This document shows, piece after piece, positions 43,981 to 52,094 of a stretch of 64,000 nt of DNA. Origin of the DNA: Aeromicrobium sp. Root472D3 (lineage in GTDB: Bacteria; Actinomycetota; Actinomycetes; Propionibacteriales; Nocardioidaceae); the NCBI RefSeq assembly GCF_001426485.1, contig NZ_LMET01000001.1:925217-989216 (forward strand). Reading direction: 5' to 3'. Position numbers and translations under genes: made by a program. The notes below the pieces were generated by a model, which searched no databases, was not told where the DNA came from, and saw nothing but the letters and a program-made list of their open reading frames with translations. Every line of letters starts with the position of its first letter. The first letter of the stretch is position 1.

Positions 43981-45417
43981 ATGTCCGAGACCACCGCGTC
44001 CGTCCTGAAGCGCCCCCACGTCGTCGTCGTGGGAGGTGGGTTCGGTGGCATCGCCGCCGTCCGCAAGCTCAAGCGAGCCGACGTCGACGTGACCCTCATC
44101 GACCGTCACAACTACAACACCTTCAACCCGCTGCTCTACCAGGTCGCGACCGCCAGCCTCAACCCCGGCGACATCACCTGGTTCCTGCGCGCGATCCGCG
44201 CCAAGCAGAGCAACGTGCGCTTCCTGAAGGGCACCGTGACCTCGATGGACCACGCCAGCAAGACGCTGCACCTCGACGGCGGGCTCGACGTCAAGTACGA
44301 CAGCCTCGTGATCGCGGTGGGCGTGACGGCGAACTTCTTCGGCATCCCCGGCGCGGCCGAGCACTCCATGCCGCTCTACCGCCGCTCGCAGGCCCTCGCC
44401 GTGCGCGACCGCATGTTCGCCAACCTCGAGGACGCCGCGATCAACGGCCAGGACCGCGACCTGCGCATCATCGTGGTGGGCGGCGGCGCGACGGGTGTCG
44501 AGACGGCCGGCGCCTTCGCCGAGCTGCGCAACAACGACATGCCCACGACGTACCCCGAGCTCGACACCAAGCGCATCCACATCACGCTCGTCGAGATGCT
44601 GCCGCACGTGCTCGGGCCGTTCCACCCGTCGCTGCGCGACTACGCCAAGAAGTCGCTCGAGAAGCGCGACGTCGAGCTGCGCCTCGAGACCGCCGTGAAG
44701 GAGGTCCGCCCCGACGGCGTGCTCGTCGAGCACGACGGCGAGCAGGAGTTCCTGCCGTCGTCGATGGTCGTGTGGGCCTCGGGCGTCACGGCGCACGACA
44801 CCGTCAAGGAGTGGGCCGTCCCGCAGGGCCGCGGCGGCCGCATCGAGACCGACGAGCACCTGCGCGTCAAGGGCGTCGAGGACGTCTACGCGATCGGTGA
44901 CGTCTCGGTCAGCCCCGAGGAGCCGCTGCCGCAGCTGGCGCAGCCGGCGATCCAGGGCGGCAAGCACGTCGCCAAGGTGATCGCCGCCGAGCTCAAGGGC
45001 AAGACGCTGCCCAAGCCGTTCAAGTACAAGGACAAGGGCACGATGGCCACGATCGGCCGCAACTCGGCGATCGCGGAGATCAAGTTCCTGCCGCGGCTCA
45101 AGGGCTTCCCGGCCTGGATCATCTGGGTCGCCCTCCACATCGCGACGCTGCTGGGCAACCGCAACCGCTTCGCGACGCTCATCAACCTGACGGCCAAGTA
45201 CCTGCTCGGCGGCACGCACAACGCGATCGTGGGCGAGACGCCGCCGATCGTCGCGCTCAAGCCCGTCATGGTCGAGGCGCGCTCGCACATGAAGGCGCCG
45301 GCCAAGAAGAGCCCGGTCAAGAAGACCGCCGCCAAGAAGGCGCCCGTCGGTGCCATGTCGGCCAAGGACGCTCCCGGCCAGAAGTCGACGACCCCGCCCA
45401 CCGCGCTCGACCAGTAG
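43981..45417 (+). CDS. ndh: Type II NADH dehydrogenase (NDH-2)
   Basis: 478 aa. FAD motif VVVVGGGFGGIAAVRKL near 14-30, NAD motif IIVVGGGATGVETAGAFAEL near 163, YNTFNPLLYQVATASLNPG near 45, and YAIGDVS near 305 followed by PAIQGGKHVA. It oxidises NADH and reduces menaquinone without pumping protons; membrane contact is through the C-terminal amphipathic part (about 375-420). The final ~50 residues are a Lys/Ala/Pro tail (KKSPVKKTAAKKAP), longer than in most family members. TAGACT ends six bases before the ATG, so a leaderless mRNA is likely. Confidence 0.95.
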   Translation: MSETTASVLKRPHVVVVGGGFGGIAAVRKLKRADVDVTLIDRHNYNTFNPLLYQVATASLNPGDITWFLRAIRAKQSNVRFLKGTVTSMDHASKTLHLDGGLDVKYDSLVIAVGVTANFFGIPGAAEHSMPLYRRSQALAVRDRMFANLEDAAINGQDRDLRIIVVGGGATGVETAGAFAELRNNDMPTTYPELDTKRIHITLVEMLPHVLGPFHPSLRDYAKKSLEKRDVELRLETAVKEVRPDGVLVEHDGEQEFLPSSMVVWASGVTAHDTVKEWAVPQGRGGRIETDEHLRVKGVEDVYAIGDVSVSPEEPLPQLAQPAIQGGKHVAKVIAAELKGKTLPKPFKYKDKGTMATIGRNSAIAEIKFLPRLKGFPAWIIWVALHIATLLGNRNRFATLINLTAKYLLGGTHNAIVGETPPIVALKPVMVEARSHMKAPAKKSPVKKTAAKKAPVGAMSAKDAPGQKSTTPPTALDQ

Positions 45418-45427
45418 GCTGCGGGCC

Positions 45428-46180
45428 ATGCCCGCCATCACCCACGACGTCGTCGACGGCGTCGGACGGATCGTCCTGGCCCGTCCCGAGCAGTCCAACT
45501 CGTTCGACCTGCCGACGGCCCGCGACATGGCGCAGGCCGTCTCGGCGGTCTCGTCCGACGACGTGCGGGCCATCGCCTTGACGGCCGAGGGCAAGCGGTT
45601 CTCGGCCGGTGGCGACGTCACGTCGTTCCTCGCGTCGGACGACCCGGCCGCGTACCTGCTCGAGCTCGCGACGGTGCTCGAGGGCGCCCTGCGCGACCTC
45701 GCCGCGCTGGCCACGCCGGTCGTCGCGGGCGTCCGCGGAGCCGTCGCCGGAGCGGGTCTGGCCGTCATGCTGAGCGCCGACGTGATCGTCGCGTCGAGGG
45801 CGACCAAGTTCGTCATGGCCTACCCCGGCATCGGCCTGACGCCCGACTGCGGCGTCTCGTACCTGCTGCCGCGCGCGGTCGGGCAGCAGCGGGCCCTCGA
45901 TCTCGCCCTCACCGGACGGGTGCTGAGCGCCGACGAGGCGCTCGACTGGGGGCTCGTGACGACCGTCGTCGACGACGACGCGGTCGAGGCGCGCGTCGAC
46001 GAGATCGCGACGGGGTGGGCCGCGTCGGCGCCGCACGCACTGGGCCAGGCGCGACGCCTGATCCGCAGCTCGTGGGACACGCCGGGCCCGCAGCAGGGGG
46101 CCGACGAGTCGGCCACGATCGCCGCCGCCGTCACGGGCGACGAGGCCCGTCGTCTGGTCGAGGAGTTCACCCGCCGCTGA
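45428..46180 (+). CDS. Enoyl-CoA hydratase/isomerase-family protein
   Basis: 250 aa from ATG 45428, ten bases after ndh; the frame is open upstream but overlaps ndh. Crotonase features: RFSAGGDVTSF near 60 (oxyanion hole), GVRGAVAGAGLAVMLSADV near 103, and YPGIGLTPDCGVSYLLPRAV near 135. The residue before the second hole is Asp, as in PaaG/PaaB-type isomerases, rather than the usual Glu. It hydrates or isomerises enoyl-CoA. TAGGCT, overlapping the ndh stop, lies seven bases before the start and may be its own promoter. Confidence 0.9.
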   Translation: MPAITHDVVDGVGRIVLARPEQSNSFDLPTARDMAQAVSAVSSDDVRAIALTAEGKRFSAGGDVTSFLASDDPAAYLLELATVLEGALRDLAALATPVVAGVRGAVAGAGLAVMLSADVIVASRATKFVMAYPGIGLTPDCGVSYLLPRAVGQQRALDLALTGRVLSADEALDWGLVTTVVDDDAVEARVDEIATGWAASAPHALGQARRLIRSSWDTPGPQQGADESATIAAAVTGDEARRLVEEFTRR

Positions 46181-46198
46181 GCGCACGGACCATGTCGC

Positions 46199-46217
46199 TA
46201 AGGTAAGGCAACCCTTA
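46199..46217 (+). promoter_or_regulatory. DtxR/IdeR iron box
   Basis: TAAGGTAAGGCAACCCTTA aligns with the 19-bp iron-box consensus (TTAGGTTAGGCTAACCTAA). It matches at 14 of 19 positions, and most differences are A/T swaps. It ends 18 bases before the start of the siderophore-binding lipoprotein gene, the right place for iron-dependent repression. Confidence 0.75.
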
Positions 46218-46235
46218 GCGAGAGGACGTCCCATT

Positions 46236-47264
46236 GTGACGACGAACCGTTGGCGCACCACCCTGACCACCGCGGTCGCCGTGATCGCCCTGACCACGCT
46301 CGCCGCCTGCGGTGGAGGCTCCGGCGACGACACGGCCGCGGCCGACCCCGACGGCCGGTTCCCCGTCACGGTCGAGCACGAGTTCGGCGAGACGACGGTC
46401 GCGGCCGAGCCGCAGCGCATCGTCGTGGCCGGTCTCACCGAGCAGGACACCGTCCTGCAGCTCGGCTTCACGCCAGTCGCGACGACCGAGTGGTACGGCC
46501 AGCAGCCCGACGCCGTCTGGCCGTGGGCGCACGACCTGCTCGGCTCCGCGAAGCCCACGGTCCTGAACAACACCGACGGCCCCCAGTACGAGGAGATCGC
46601 CAAGCTCAGGCCCGACCTGATCATCGCGGTCAACGCGGGCCTCGACCAGGAGATGTACCAACAGCTGGCGAAGATCGCCCCCACCGTCGCCCAGCCCCAG
46701 GGCGGCACCCAGTACTTCTCGCCGTGGGACGAGCAGGCCGTCCAGACGGCCAAGGCGCTCGGCAGGGAGGCCGAGGGTCGGCAGATCGTCGAGGACACCA
46801 AGGCGGCCTATGCGAAGGTCGCCGCCGAGCACCCCGAGTTCGCGGGCAGGACTGCCACGTTCGCGCAGGGGCTGGCCTACGACGGTCTGCTGTACGCCTA
46901 CCAGGACGGTCTGAGCACCGAGTTCCTGACCTATCTCGGGTTCGCGATCACGCCGGGTCTGGAGAAGTACAGCAAGGGGCCGGGCATCCAGGCGGCGATC
47001 CCCGAGGAGAAGCTCGACGTCATCGACGCCGACGTCATCGTCTTCGCGACCGAGGAGGACGAGAACCTCGACAACCTCAGGGCGATGCCGACGTTCGACA
47101 CCCTGAAGGCGGTGCAGCAGAACCGGGCGGTCTACACCGACGGGACGCTCGCGGGCGCGCTGTACTTCATCACGCCGCTCAGCCTGATGTACGCGCTCGA
47201 CAGGATCACGCCGCACCTCGAGGCGGCCGTCAAGGGCGAGTCGCCCCAGGAGGTCGGCGGCTAG
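46236..47264 (+). CDS. Iron-siderophore ABC transporter substrate-binding lipoprotein
   Basis: 342 aa from GTG 46236. Lipoprotein signal with TLAAC, Cys25. FecB/FepB-type type III binding protein: FPVTVEHEFGETTV near 45, PQRIVVAGLTEQDTVLQLGF near 63, EEIAKLRPDLIIAVNAGL near 114, and a long helix between lobes. No permease or ATPase gene follows, so the rest of the importer is encoded elsewhere. An iron box lies directly upstream. Confidence 0.92.
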   Translation: MTTNRWRTTLTTAVAVIALTTLAACGGGSGDDTAAADPDGRFPVTVEHEFGETTVAAEPQRIVVAGLTEQDTVLQLGFTPVATTEWYGQQPDAVWPWAHDLLGSAKPTVLNNTDGPQYEEIAKLRPDLIIAVNAGLDQEMYQQLAKIAPTVAQPQGGTQYFSPWDEQAVQTAKALGREAEGRQIVEDTKAAYAKVAAEHPEFAGRTATFAQGLAYDGLLYAYQDGLSTEFLTYLGFAITPGLEKYSKGPGIQAAIPEEKLDVIDADVIVFATEEDENLDNLRAMPTFDTLKAVQQNRAVYTDGTLAGALYFITPLSLMYALDRITPHLEAAVKGESPQEVGG

Positions 47265-47267
47265 GCG

Positions 47268-48011
47268 TCAGCGCAGGGCCTGCTCCAGCTCGCTGCGGGC
47301 GGTCAGCATCGAGGGGCCGTACCAGGTGAGGGCGCGGCCCGACACGAGTCGCGTGGGCGTCGTGAACGCCTCGGGCCCGTCGTCGTCGGTGAAGACGTAC
47401 GGCTCGTCGGGCAGCAGCACGAGATCGGCGGCCGCGTCGATCTCGGCCGCCCCCGTGTGCGGGTAGCGGTCGGGGGAGTCGTCGAAGGCGTTGACGAGCC
47501 CGAGCCGCGAGACCACGTCACCGGTGAACGTGCGCGAGCCCACGACCATCCACGGATCGCGCCAGATCGGGATCGCGACCCGGCGGCCGTCGTCCGCCGC
47601 CGGGACGGCCCACACCCGCTCGGCGTCCTCGAGCCACGTCGGCACGTCCCAGCCGAGCCCGTCGACGAACATCCGCCGCATCGACGAGAAGGCCTGGTCG
47701 ACGGTCTCGATCACCGTGACCCAGACCGTGACGCCCGCGGCCCGCAGGCGCGTGACGTCGAGCTCGCGGGTCTCCTCGCGGTTGGCGACGACGACGTCGG
47801 GGGCCAGGTCGGCGATCGCGGACCGGTCGGGGTTCTTGGTGCCGCGGACGCGCGCCACGTCGAGATCGGCGGGGTGCGTGCACCAGTCGGTCGCCCCCAC
47901 CAGGGCGCCCGGACGGGTCGCGGCGATCGCCTCCGTCAGCGACGGCACCAGCGACACGATCCGCCGGGCCGGACGGGCGAGGTCGACGGGGTGGCCGAGG
48001 TCGTCGTTCAC
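47268..48011 (-). CDS. Helical-backbone metal receptor, BtuF-like, without signal peptide
   Basis: 247 aa from GTG 48011, overlapping the previous stop (GTGA). The fold matches B12/siderophore-binding proteins: RRIVSLVPSLTEAIAATRPG near 17, LVGATDWCTHPAD near 37, IADLAPDVVVANREETRE near 65, and ADLVLLPDEPYVFTDDDG near 203. There is no signal peptide or lipobox, so the protein should be cytoplasmic, unlike true transport receptors. The ligand is unknown. It is the last gene of a three-gene unit with a thioesterase and an NTF2-like protein, all overlapping by 4 bp. Confidence 0.8.
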   Translation of the reverse strand: MNDDLGHPVDLARPARRIVSLVPSLTEAIAATRPGALVGATDWCTHPADLDVARVRGTKNPDRSAIADLAPDVVVANREETRELDVTRLRAAGVTVWVTVIETVDQAFSSMRRMFVDGLGWDVPTWLEDAERVWAVPAADDGRRVAIPIWRDPWMVVGSRTFTGDVVSRLGLVNAFDDSPDRYPHTGAAEIDAAADLVLLPDEPYVFTDDDGPEAFTTPTRLVSGRALTWYGPSMLTARSELEQALR

Positions 48012-48508
48012 CGGCGGCGCACGCCCATCGCGCCGCACACCGGGGCCGGCCACGAGAGGTCGTCCGCCTCGAGCCCTGCGTCGATCAGGGCGGCGACCTC
48101 GTCGGGGAAGTCGACGGGCCGGCGGGACGTCAAGTCCATGTGGACGATCGTCGTCTCCATCGTGCACGCCAGGCGCCGGTGGGTCTCGTCGACGATCAGG
48201 CACACGGCGTGCAGGACCTTGCCCGAGCGTCCGACGAGACGCACCCGCACCGACACGTCGTGCCCCTCGAGCACCTCGGAGTGGTACGTCAGGTGGTGCT
48301 CGGCGGTGAACGTCGACAGCCCCCGCTGCGCGATGTAGTCGTCGGGCATGCCGAGCTCGCGCTGGCAGCGCAGCCACAGGGCCGTGCCGCCGAGCTCGAG
48401 GTAGCGGCCGATGTTGACGTGCCCGTTCTCGTCGATGAACTCGGGGGGCACGACGCGCTCGAGGTGGCGCGGCAACTCGTCGACCTGCTCGTAGGTGGGC
48501 ACGTTCAC
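48008..48508 (-). CDS. Hotdog-fold acyl-CoA thioesterase
   Basis: 166 aa from GTG 48508, overlapping the upstream stop; GTG 48502 is a second option. PPEFIDENGHVNIGRYLEL near 20 is the 4HBT-type active-site helix region, with Asp/Asn/His for hydrolysis. FTAEHHLTYHSEVLEGHDVS near 68 and VDETHRRLACTMET near 105 complete the fold. It probably hydrolyses an acyl-CoA thioester. It is translationally coupled on both sides. Confidence 0.83.
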   Translation of the reverse strand: MNVPTYEQVDELPRHLERVVPPEFIDENGHVNIGRYLELGGTALWLRCQRELGMPDDYIAQRGLSTFTAEHHLTYHSEVLEGHDVSVRVRLVGRSGKVLHAVCLIVDETHRRLACTMETTIVHMDLTSRRPVDFPDEVAALIDAGLEADDLSWPAPVCGAMGVRRR

Positions 48509-48897
48509 GACGCCGCCCTGGCGAGCTCGGCGCCCATGTGCTCCATCAGCACCTGGAGCCCCTTGACGGGGCGCACCATGACCGTGAACTCGGTGATGCG
48601 CTGGTCGTCGTCCCACTCGATCATGTCGACGCCGTGCACCTCGGTGCCGGCGATCGTCGTGGTGAACTCGAGCACCGCGGACGACGGGCGCCGCCACTCG
48701 CGGTGGTAGGTCAGCCCGGGGCCGAGCACGACGAGGGCGGCCGCCAGGTAGGCCCTGGTGCGTTGCGGGCCCACCTGCGGCGTGTGGACCGCGGGCGACC
48801 GGAACACGACCGACTCGGCGAGGAGGTCGTCGATCAGGTCGGGGTCCTGGGCACGCACGATCTCGTGCCATCGGGCGATGGGGTCGTTGTCGGGCAT
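48505..48897 (-). CDS. NTF2-like/SnoaL-fold protein
   Basis: 130 aa from ATG 48897 (GAGGTG upstream). Cone-shaped NTF2-like domain: ARWHEIVRAQDPDLIDDLLA at 8-27, VVFRSPAVHTPQVG, VDMIEWDDDQRITEFTVMVR near 90. Such proteins act as small hydrolases or isomerases, or as binding subunits; no catalytic set is conclusive. First gene of the thioesterase/metal-receptor unit. Confidence 0.75.
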   Translation of the reverse strand: MPDNDPIARWHEIVRAQDPDLIDDLLAESVVFRSPAVHTPQVGPQRTRAYLAAALVVLGPGLTYHREWRRPSSAVLEFTTTIAGTEVHGVDMIEWDDDQRITEFTVMVRPVKGLQVLMEHMGAELARAAS

Positions 48898-48950
48898 CGA
48901 GCACCTCTCAGGTCGGCGACCCTTGCGACCCTATCGCCGGTGCCGGCGGC

Positions 48951-49340
48951 TCAGGCGCGGCGATCCCCGTCGGCGTCGGGCTGGACGTCGGGGTCGATGC
49001 GGTCGGCCTCGAGGAGCCGGTCGTCCACCGCGTCGCGGGTGCGGTCGGCGTCCTCGCGGTGCTCGGCGGCCTTGCGCTCGAGCTCATCGGCGGCCAGGCG
49101 GGCCTCCTCGGCGTCGGCGGCGGCGGCGAGCGACTCGGCCTCGCGGCGCTTGATGTCGACGCTGGTCAGCCGGGCGTCCTCGCGCAGCAGCGCCGCCTTC
49201 TCGCGCTGGTGCTCGTCGTGCTCGATGCGCGCCTGCTCCTTCTTGCGTCGGGCCGTCCGCGACATCGCGACGGCGGCCGCGATCACCGCGACCACGACGA
49301 GTGCGATCAGGACCCAAACCCACCACTGGATGTCAGACAT
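48951..49340 (-). CDS. Single-pass membrane protein with coiled coil
   Basis: 129 aa from ATG 49340. One N-terminal helix (WVWVLIALVVVAVIAAAVAM at 7-26) is followed by a basic stop (SRTARRKK). A long Glu/Arg/Ala-rich coiled coil (about 35-115) and an acidic tail complete it. No known function. It starts just past the Nudix gene stop on the same strand, so the two are likely co-transcribed. Confidence 0.72.
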   Translation of the reverse strand: MSDIQWWVWVLIALVVVAVIAAAVAMSRTARRKKEQARIEHDEHQREKAALLREDARLTSVDIKRREAESLAAAADAEEARLAADELERKAAEHREDADRTRDAVDDRLLEADRIDPDVQPDADGDRRA

Positions 49341-49345
49341 GGGCG

Positions 49346-49843
49346 TCACGTACCCGGTTCGGCCGGGCCGAAGCGCGCTGCGGCCCGCTCGTCGAGGCCG
49401 ATCGCGACGCGCCGGCCCATGTCGGCCGACATCGCGGGCAGCGCGTCGCGCGGGAACCACCGGGCGTCGGTGTTCTCGCCGTCGGCGGGGAACGGGGTGC
49501 CGGAGACCCACCGCAGGCGGAAGACGGTGTCGACGTACTGCGTCCGGTCACCGTTGTCGTAGGTGTACATGTCGGTCACGTGGACCCACGCGAGGTGCTC
49601 GACCACGGCGTGGACGTCGGCCTCCTCGAGCACCTCGCGCACCGCCGCGTCCGAGGGCTCCTCGCCGGGGTCGACGATGCCGCACACCGGTGACCACTCG
49701 CCCGTGTCGAGGCGCTTGACGAGCAGCACCTCGGCGCCGTGCTCGCCGTCGTCGCGCATCACGACGGCGGTGACGCCGGGGAGCCAGAGGGGTGTCGTGC
49801 CGATCTTCTCGCGCAGGGCGAGGATGAACTCGGGAGTCGCCAT
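49346..49843 (-). CDS. Nudix hydrolase
   Basis: 165 aa. The Nudix box runs from Gly55 to Val77: GIVDPGEEPSDAAVREVLEE, then ADV, matching the consensus with its REVxEE metal-binding core. The family hydrolyses nucleoside diphosphates linked to another group; the substrate is unknown. TAGCGT ends six bases before the ATG, so the mRNA is probably leaderless. Confidence 0.9.
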   Translation of the reverse strand: MATPEFILALREKIGTTPLWLPGVTAVVMRDDGEHGAEVLLVKRLDTGEWSPVCGIVDPGEEPSDAAVREVLEEADVHAVVEHLAWVHVTDMYTYDNGDRTQYVDTVFRLRWVSGTPFPADGENTDARWFPRDALPAMSADMGRRVAIGLDERAAARFGPAEPGT

Positions 49844-49870
49844 GCGTCCACGCTAGTGGGGTCCGGGCGC

Positions 49871-49899
49871 GTTCACCCGAGGGTCACCTCGCGTTCGCG
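49871..49899 (+). promoter_or_regulatory. PHO box (three 11-nt direct repeats) upstream of phoX
   Basis: GTTCACC at 49871, GGTCACC at 49882 and GTTCGCG at 49893: seven-base units with exact 11-base periodicity. This is the layout of PhoP sites described in Streptomyces (GTTCACC consensus). It lies about 70 bases before phoX, fitting activation under phosphate limitation. Confidence 0.75.
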
Positions 49900-49967
49900 C
49901 GGCCCTCCTACCGTCGAGCCGACGCCGGGCCGACCGGTCCGGGTCAGCCGTCGAGGGGACCTTCCAC

Positions 49968-52073
49968 ATGAGCATCGCACCCGACCGCCCACTGCTGCCC
50001 GTCATCGGGCACGGCACCTCGTCGCCGTGCTCGTCGGGACGCGCCGCCCTGACGTGCCGCTACCGGTGCGGCGACGCCTGCGCCCACGAGGCGCCCAACG
50101 CGTCGTCGAACGAGACGTTCGCGGACGTCATGGAGTCGGCCCTCTCGCGCCGCAGCGTGCTGCGCGCCGGTGCCGTCGTCGGCGCCGCGGCGGTGGCCGG
50201 CGCGGGTCTGGCCTTCAGCCCGGCGGCCGCCGCCGGGCCGAAGGGGCGTCCGTCCGGCCCCGGTGGTCCGGCCGGCCACCACGGGGCGCGGACGCCCAAG
50301 GGGCTGCGGTTCACACCGGTCGCTCCCAACGTGCAGGACGCCGTCGTGACGCCTCCGGGCTACGACCAGCAGGTCGTCATCAGCTGGGGCGACCCGCTGT
50401 TCCGGCGCACGCCCGCGTTCGACCAGCACCAGCAGTCCGCCGAGCGGCAGAAGCGCCAGTTCGGCTTCAACAACGACTTCGTCGGCGTGCTGCCGCTGGC
50501 GGGCCGCACGCGACTCATGGTCGTCAACCACGAGTACACGAGCGAGACGCTCATGTTCCCGGGCTACGACGCCGCGAACCCGACGCGAGAGCAGGTCGAG
50601 ACGGCCTGGGCGGCGCACGGCCTGAGCGTCGTCGCGGTGAGGGAGGACCGGCGCACCGGAGCGCTCGAGCCCGTCGTCGGTCACCGGCTGAACCGGCGGT
50701 TCCACACCACGAGCGAGTTCGAGCTGACGGGTCCCGTCGCGGGGCACCCGCTCGTCCGCACCTCGGCCGACCCCGCCGGCCGCACGGCGCTCGGCACCCT
50801 GAACAACTGCTCCGGCGGGCTGACGCCGTGGGGCACGTGGCTGACCGCCGAGGAGAACATCAACCAGTACTTCGCCAACGCCGCGACGGTCGCCGATCCC
50901 CTGACCGCCAAGCGGCTCGCGCGCTACGGCATCGCGGGCACCGCGACCGAGCGCAAGTGGGAGCGCTTCGACGACCGCTTCGACATCGCCAAGGAGCCCA
51001 ACGAGGCCAACCGGTTCGGCTGGATCGTCGAGATCGACCCCTACGACCCCACGTCGACGCCGCGCAAGCGCACTGCGCTGGGCCGGTTCAAGCACGAGGC
51101 GGCGCAGCCGCGCATCACCGACGACGGGCACGTCGCGGTCTACATGGGCGACGACGAGCGCTTCGACTACTTCTACAAGTTCGTCTCGGCCAAGACGGTC
51201 CGCACGGGCTCGTCGGCGTCGGCACGACGCCACAACGCCGACCTGCTCGACGAGGGCACGCTGTACGTCGCGCGCTTCACGGGCGACTCGCCGGCGATCG
51301 AGATCGACGGCACCGGCCGGCTCCCGGCCGACGGTCAGTTCGACGGGTCGGGGGAGTGGATCCCGCTGGTCAGCGGCCGCCGCTCGTTCGTCCCCGGCAT
51401 GACCGCCGAGGAGGTGCTGCTGTTCACCCGGCTGGCCGCCGACACCGTCGGGGCGACCAAGATGGACCGCCCCGAGGACGTCGAGCCGAGCCCGCGCACG
51501 GGTGCGGTCTACATCGCGCTGACGAACAACTCCAACCGCGGTGCCGCCGGCGCGGCGGGCCCCGACGAGGCCAACCCGCGCAAGGCCAACAAGAACGGCC
51601 ACGTCATCGAGCTCGTCGAGCGGCGCGGTGACGCGGGTGCCACCCGCTTCGCGTGGAACATCCTGCTGCTGTGCGGCGACCCGGCCGACCCGAGCACGTA
51701 CTTCGGCGGCTACGCGGCGCAGGACGTCTCGCCCATCTCGTGCCCCGACAACCTCGCGTTCGACCGCTACGGCAACCTCTGGATCTCGACCGACGGCAAC
51801 GCGCTGGGCTCCCACGACGGGCTGTTCGGCGTCGCCGTGGAGGGCCCCGAGCGGGGCGCGACCCGTCAGTTCCTCACGGTGCCGACCGGCGCCGAGACCT
51901 GCGGCCCGGTCATCGAGCGCGATCGCGTGCTGGTGGCCGTGCAGCACCCCGGCGAGAAGGACGGCGCCACCGCGACGGCACCCGCGTCCACGTGGCCCGA
52001 CGGTGCCGGCCGGGTGCCGCGTCCGTCGGTCGTCGCGGTGTGGCAGCGCAGCGGCCGCAGCATCGGCATGTGA
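49968..52073 (+). CDS. phoX: PhoX-family alkaline phosphatase, Tat-exported
   Basis: 701 aa. An N-terminal segment with a Cys-rich part (CRYRCGDACAHEAPN) precedes a Tat signal (SRRSVLRAGAV at 60-70). This order is typical for actinobacterial PhoX. DUF839 motifs are GFNNDFVGVLPL near 163, VVNHEYTSE near 184, NCSGGLTPWGTWLTAEENIN near 280, and PDNLAFDRYGNLWISTDGNA near 587. PhoX is a Ca2+/Fe3+-dependent phosphomonoesterase acting outside the cell to scavenge phosphate. A PHO box lies upstream. Confidence 0.93.
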   Translation: MSIAPDRPLLPVIGHGTSSPCSSGRAALTCRYRCGDACAHEAPNASSNETFADVMESALSRRSVLRAGAVVGAAAVAGAGLAFSPAAAAGPKGRPSGPGGPAGHHGARTPKGLRFTPVAPNVQDAVVTPPGYDQQVVISWGDPLFRRTPAFDQHQQSAERQKRQFGFNNDFVGVLPLAGRTRLMVVNHEYTSETLMFPGYDAANPTREQVETAWAAHGLSVVAVREDRRTGALEPVVGHRLNRRFHTTSEFELTGPVAGHPLVRTSADPAGRTALGTLNNCSGGLTPWGTWLTAEENINQYFANAATVADPLTAKRLARYGIAGTATERKWERFDDRFDIAKEPNEANRFGWIVEIDPYDPTSTPRKRTALGRFKHEAAQPRITDDGHVAVYMGDDERFDYFYKFVSAKTVRTGSSASARRHNADLLDEGTLYVARFTGDSPAIEIDGTGRLPADGQFDGSGEWIPLVSGRRSFVPGMTAEEVLLFTRLAADTVGATKMDRPEDVEPSPRTGAVYIALTNNSNRGAAGAAGPDEANPRKANKNGHVIELVERRGDAGATRFAWNILLLCGDPADPSTYFGGYAAQDVSPISCPDNLAFDRYGNLWISTDGNALGSHDGLFGVAVEGPERGATRQFLTVPTGAETCGPVIERDRVLVAVQHPGEKDGATATAPASTWPDGAGRVPRPSVVAVWQRSGRSIGM

Positions 52074-52094
52074 CGCCGCGCGGGCGGTACCGGC

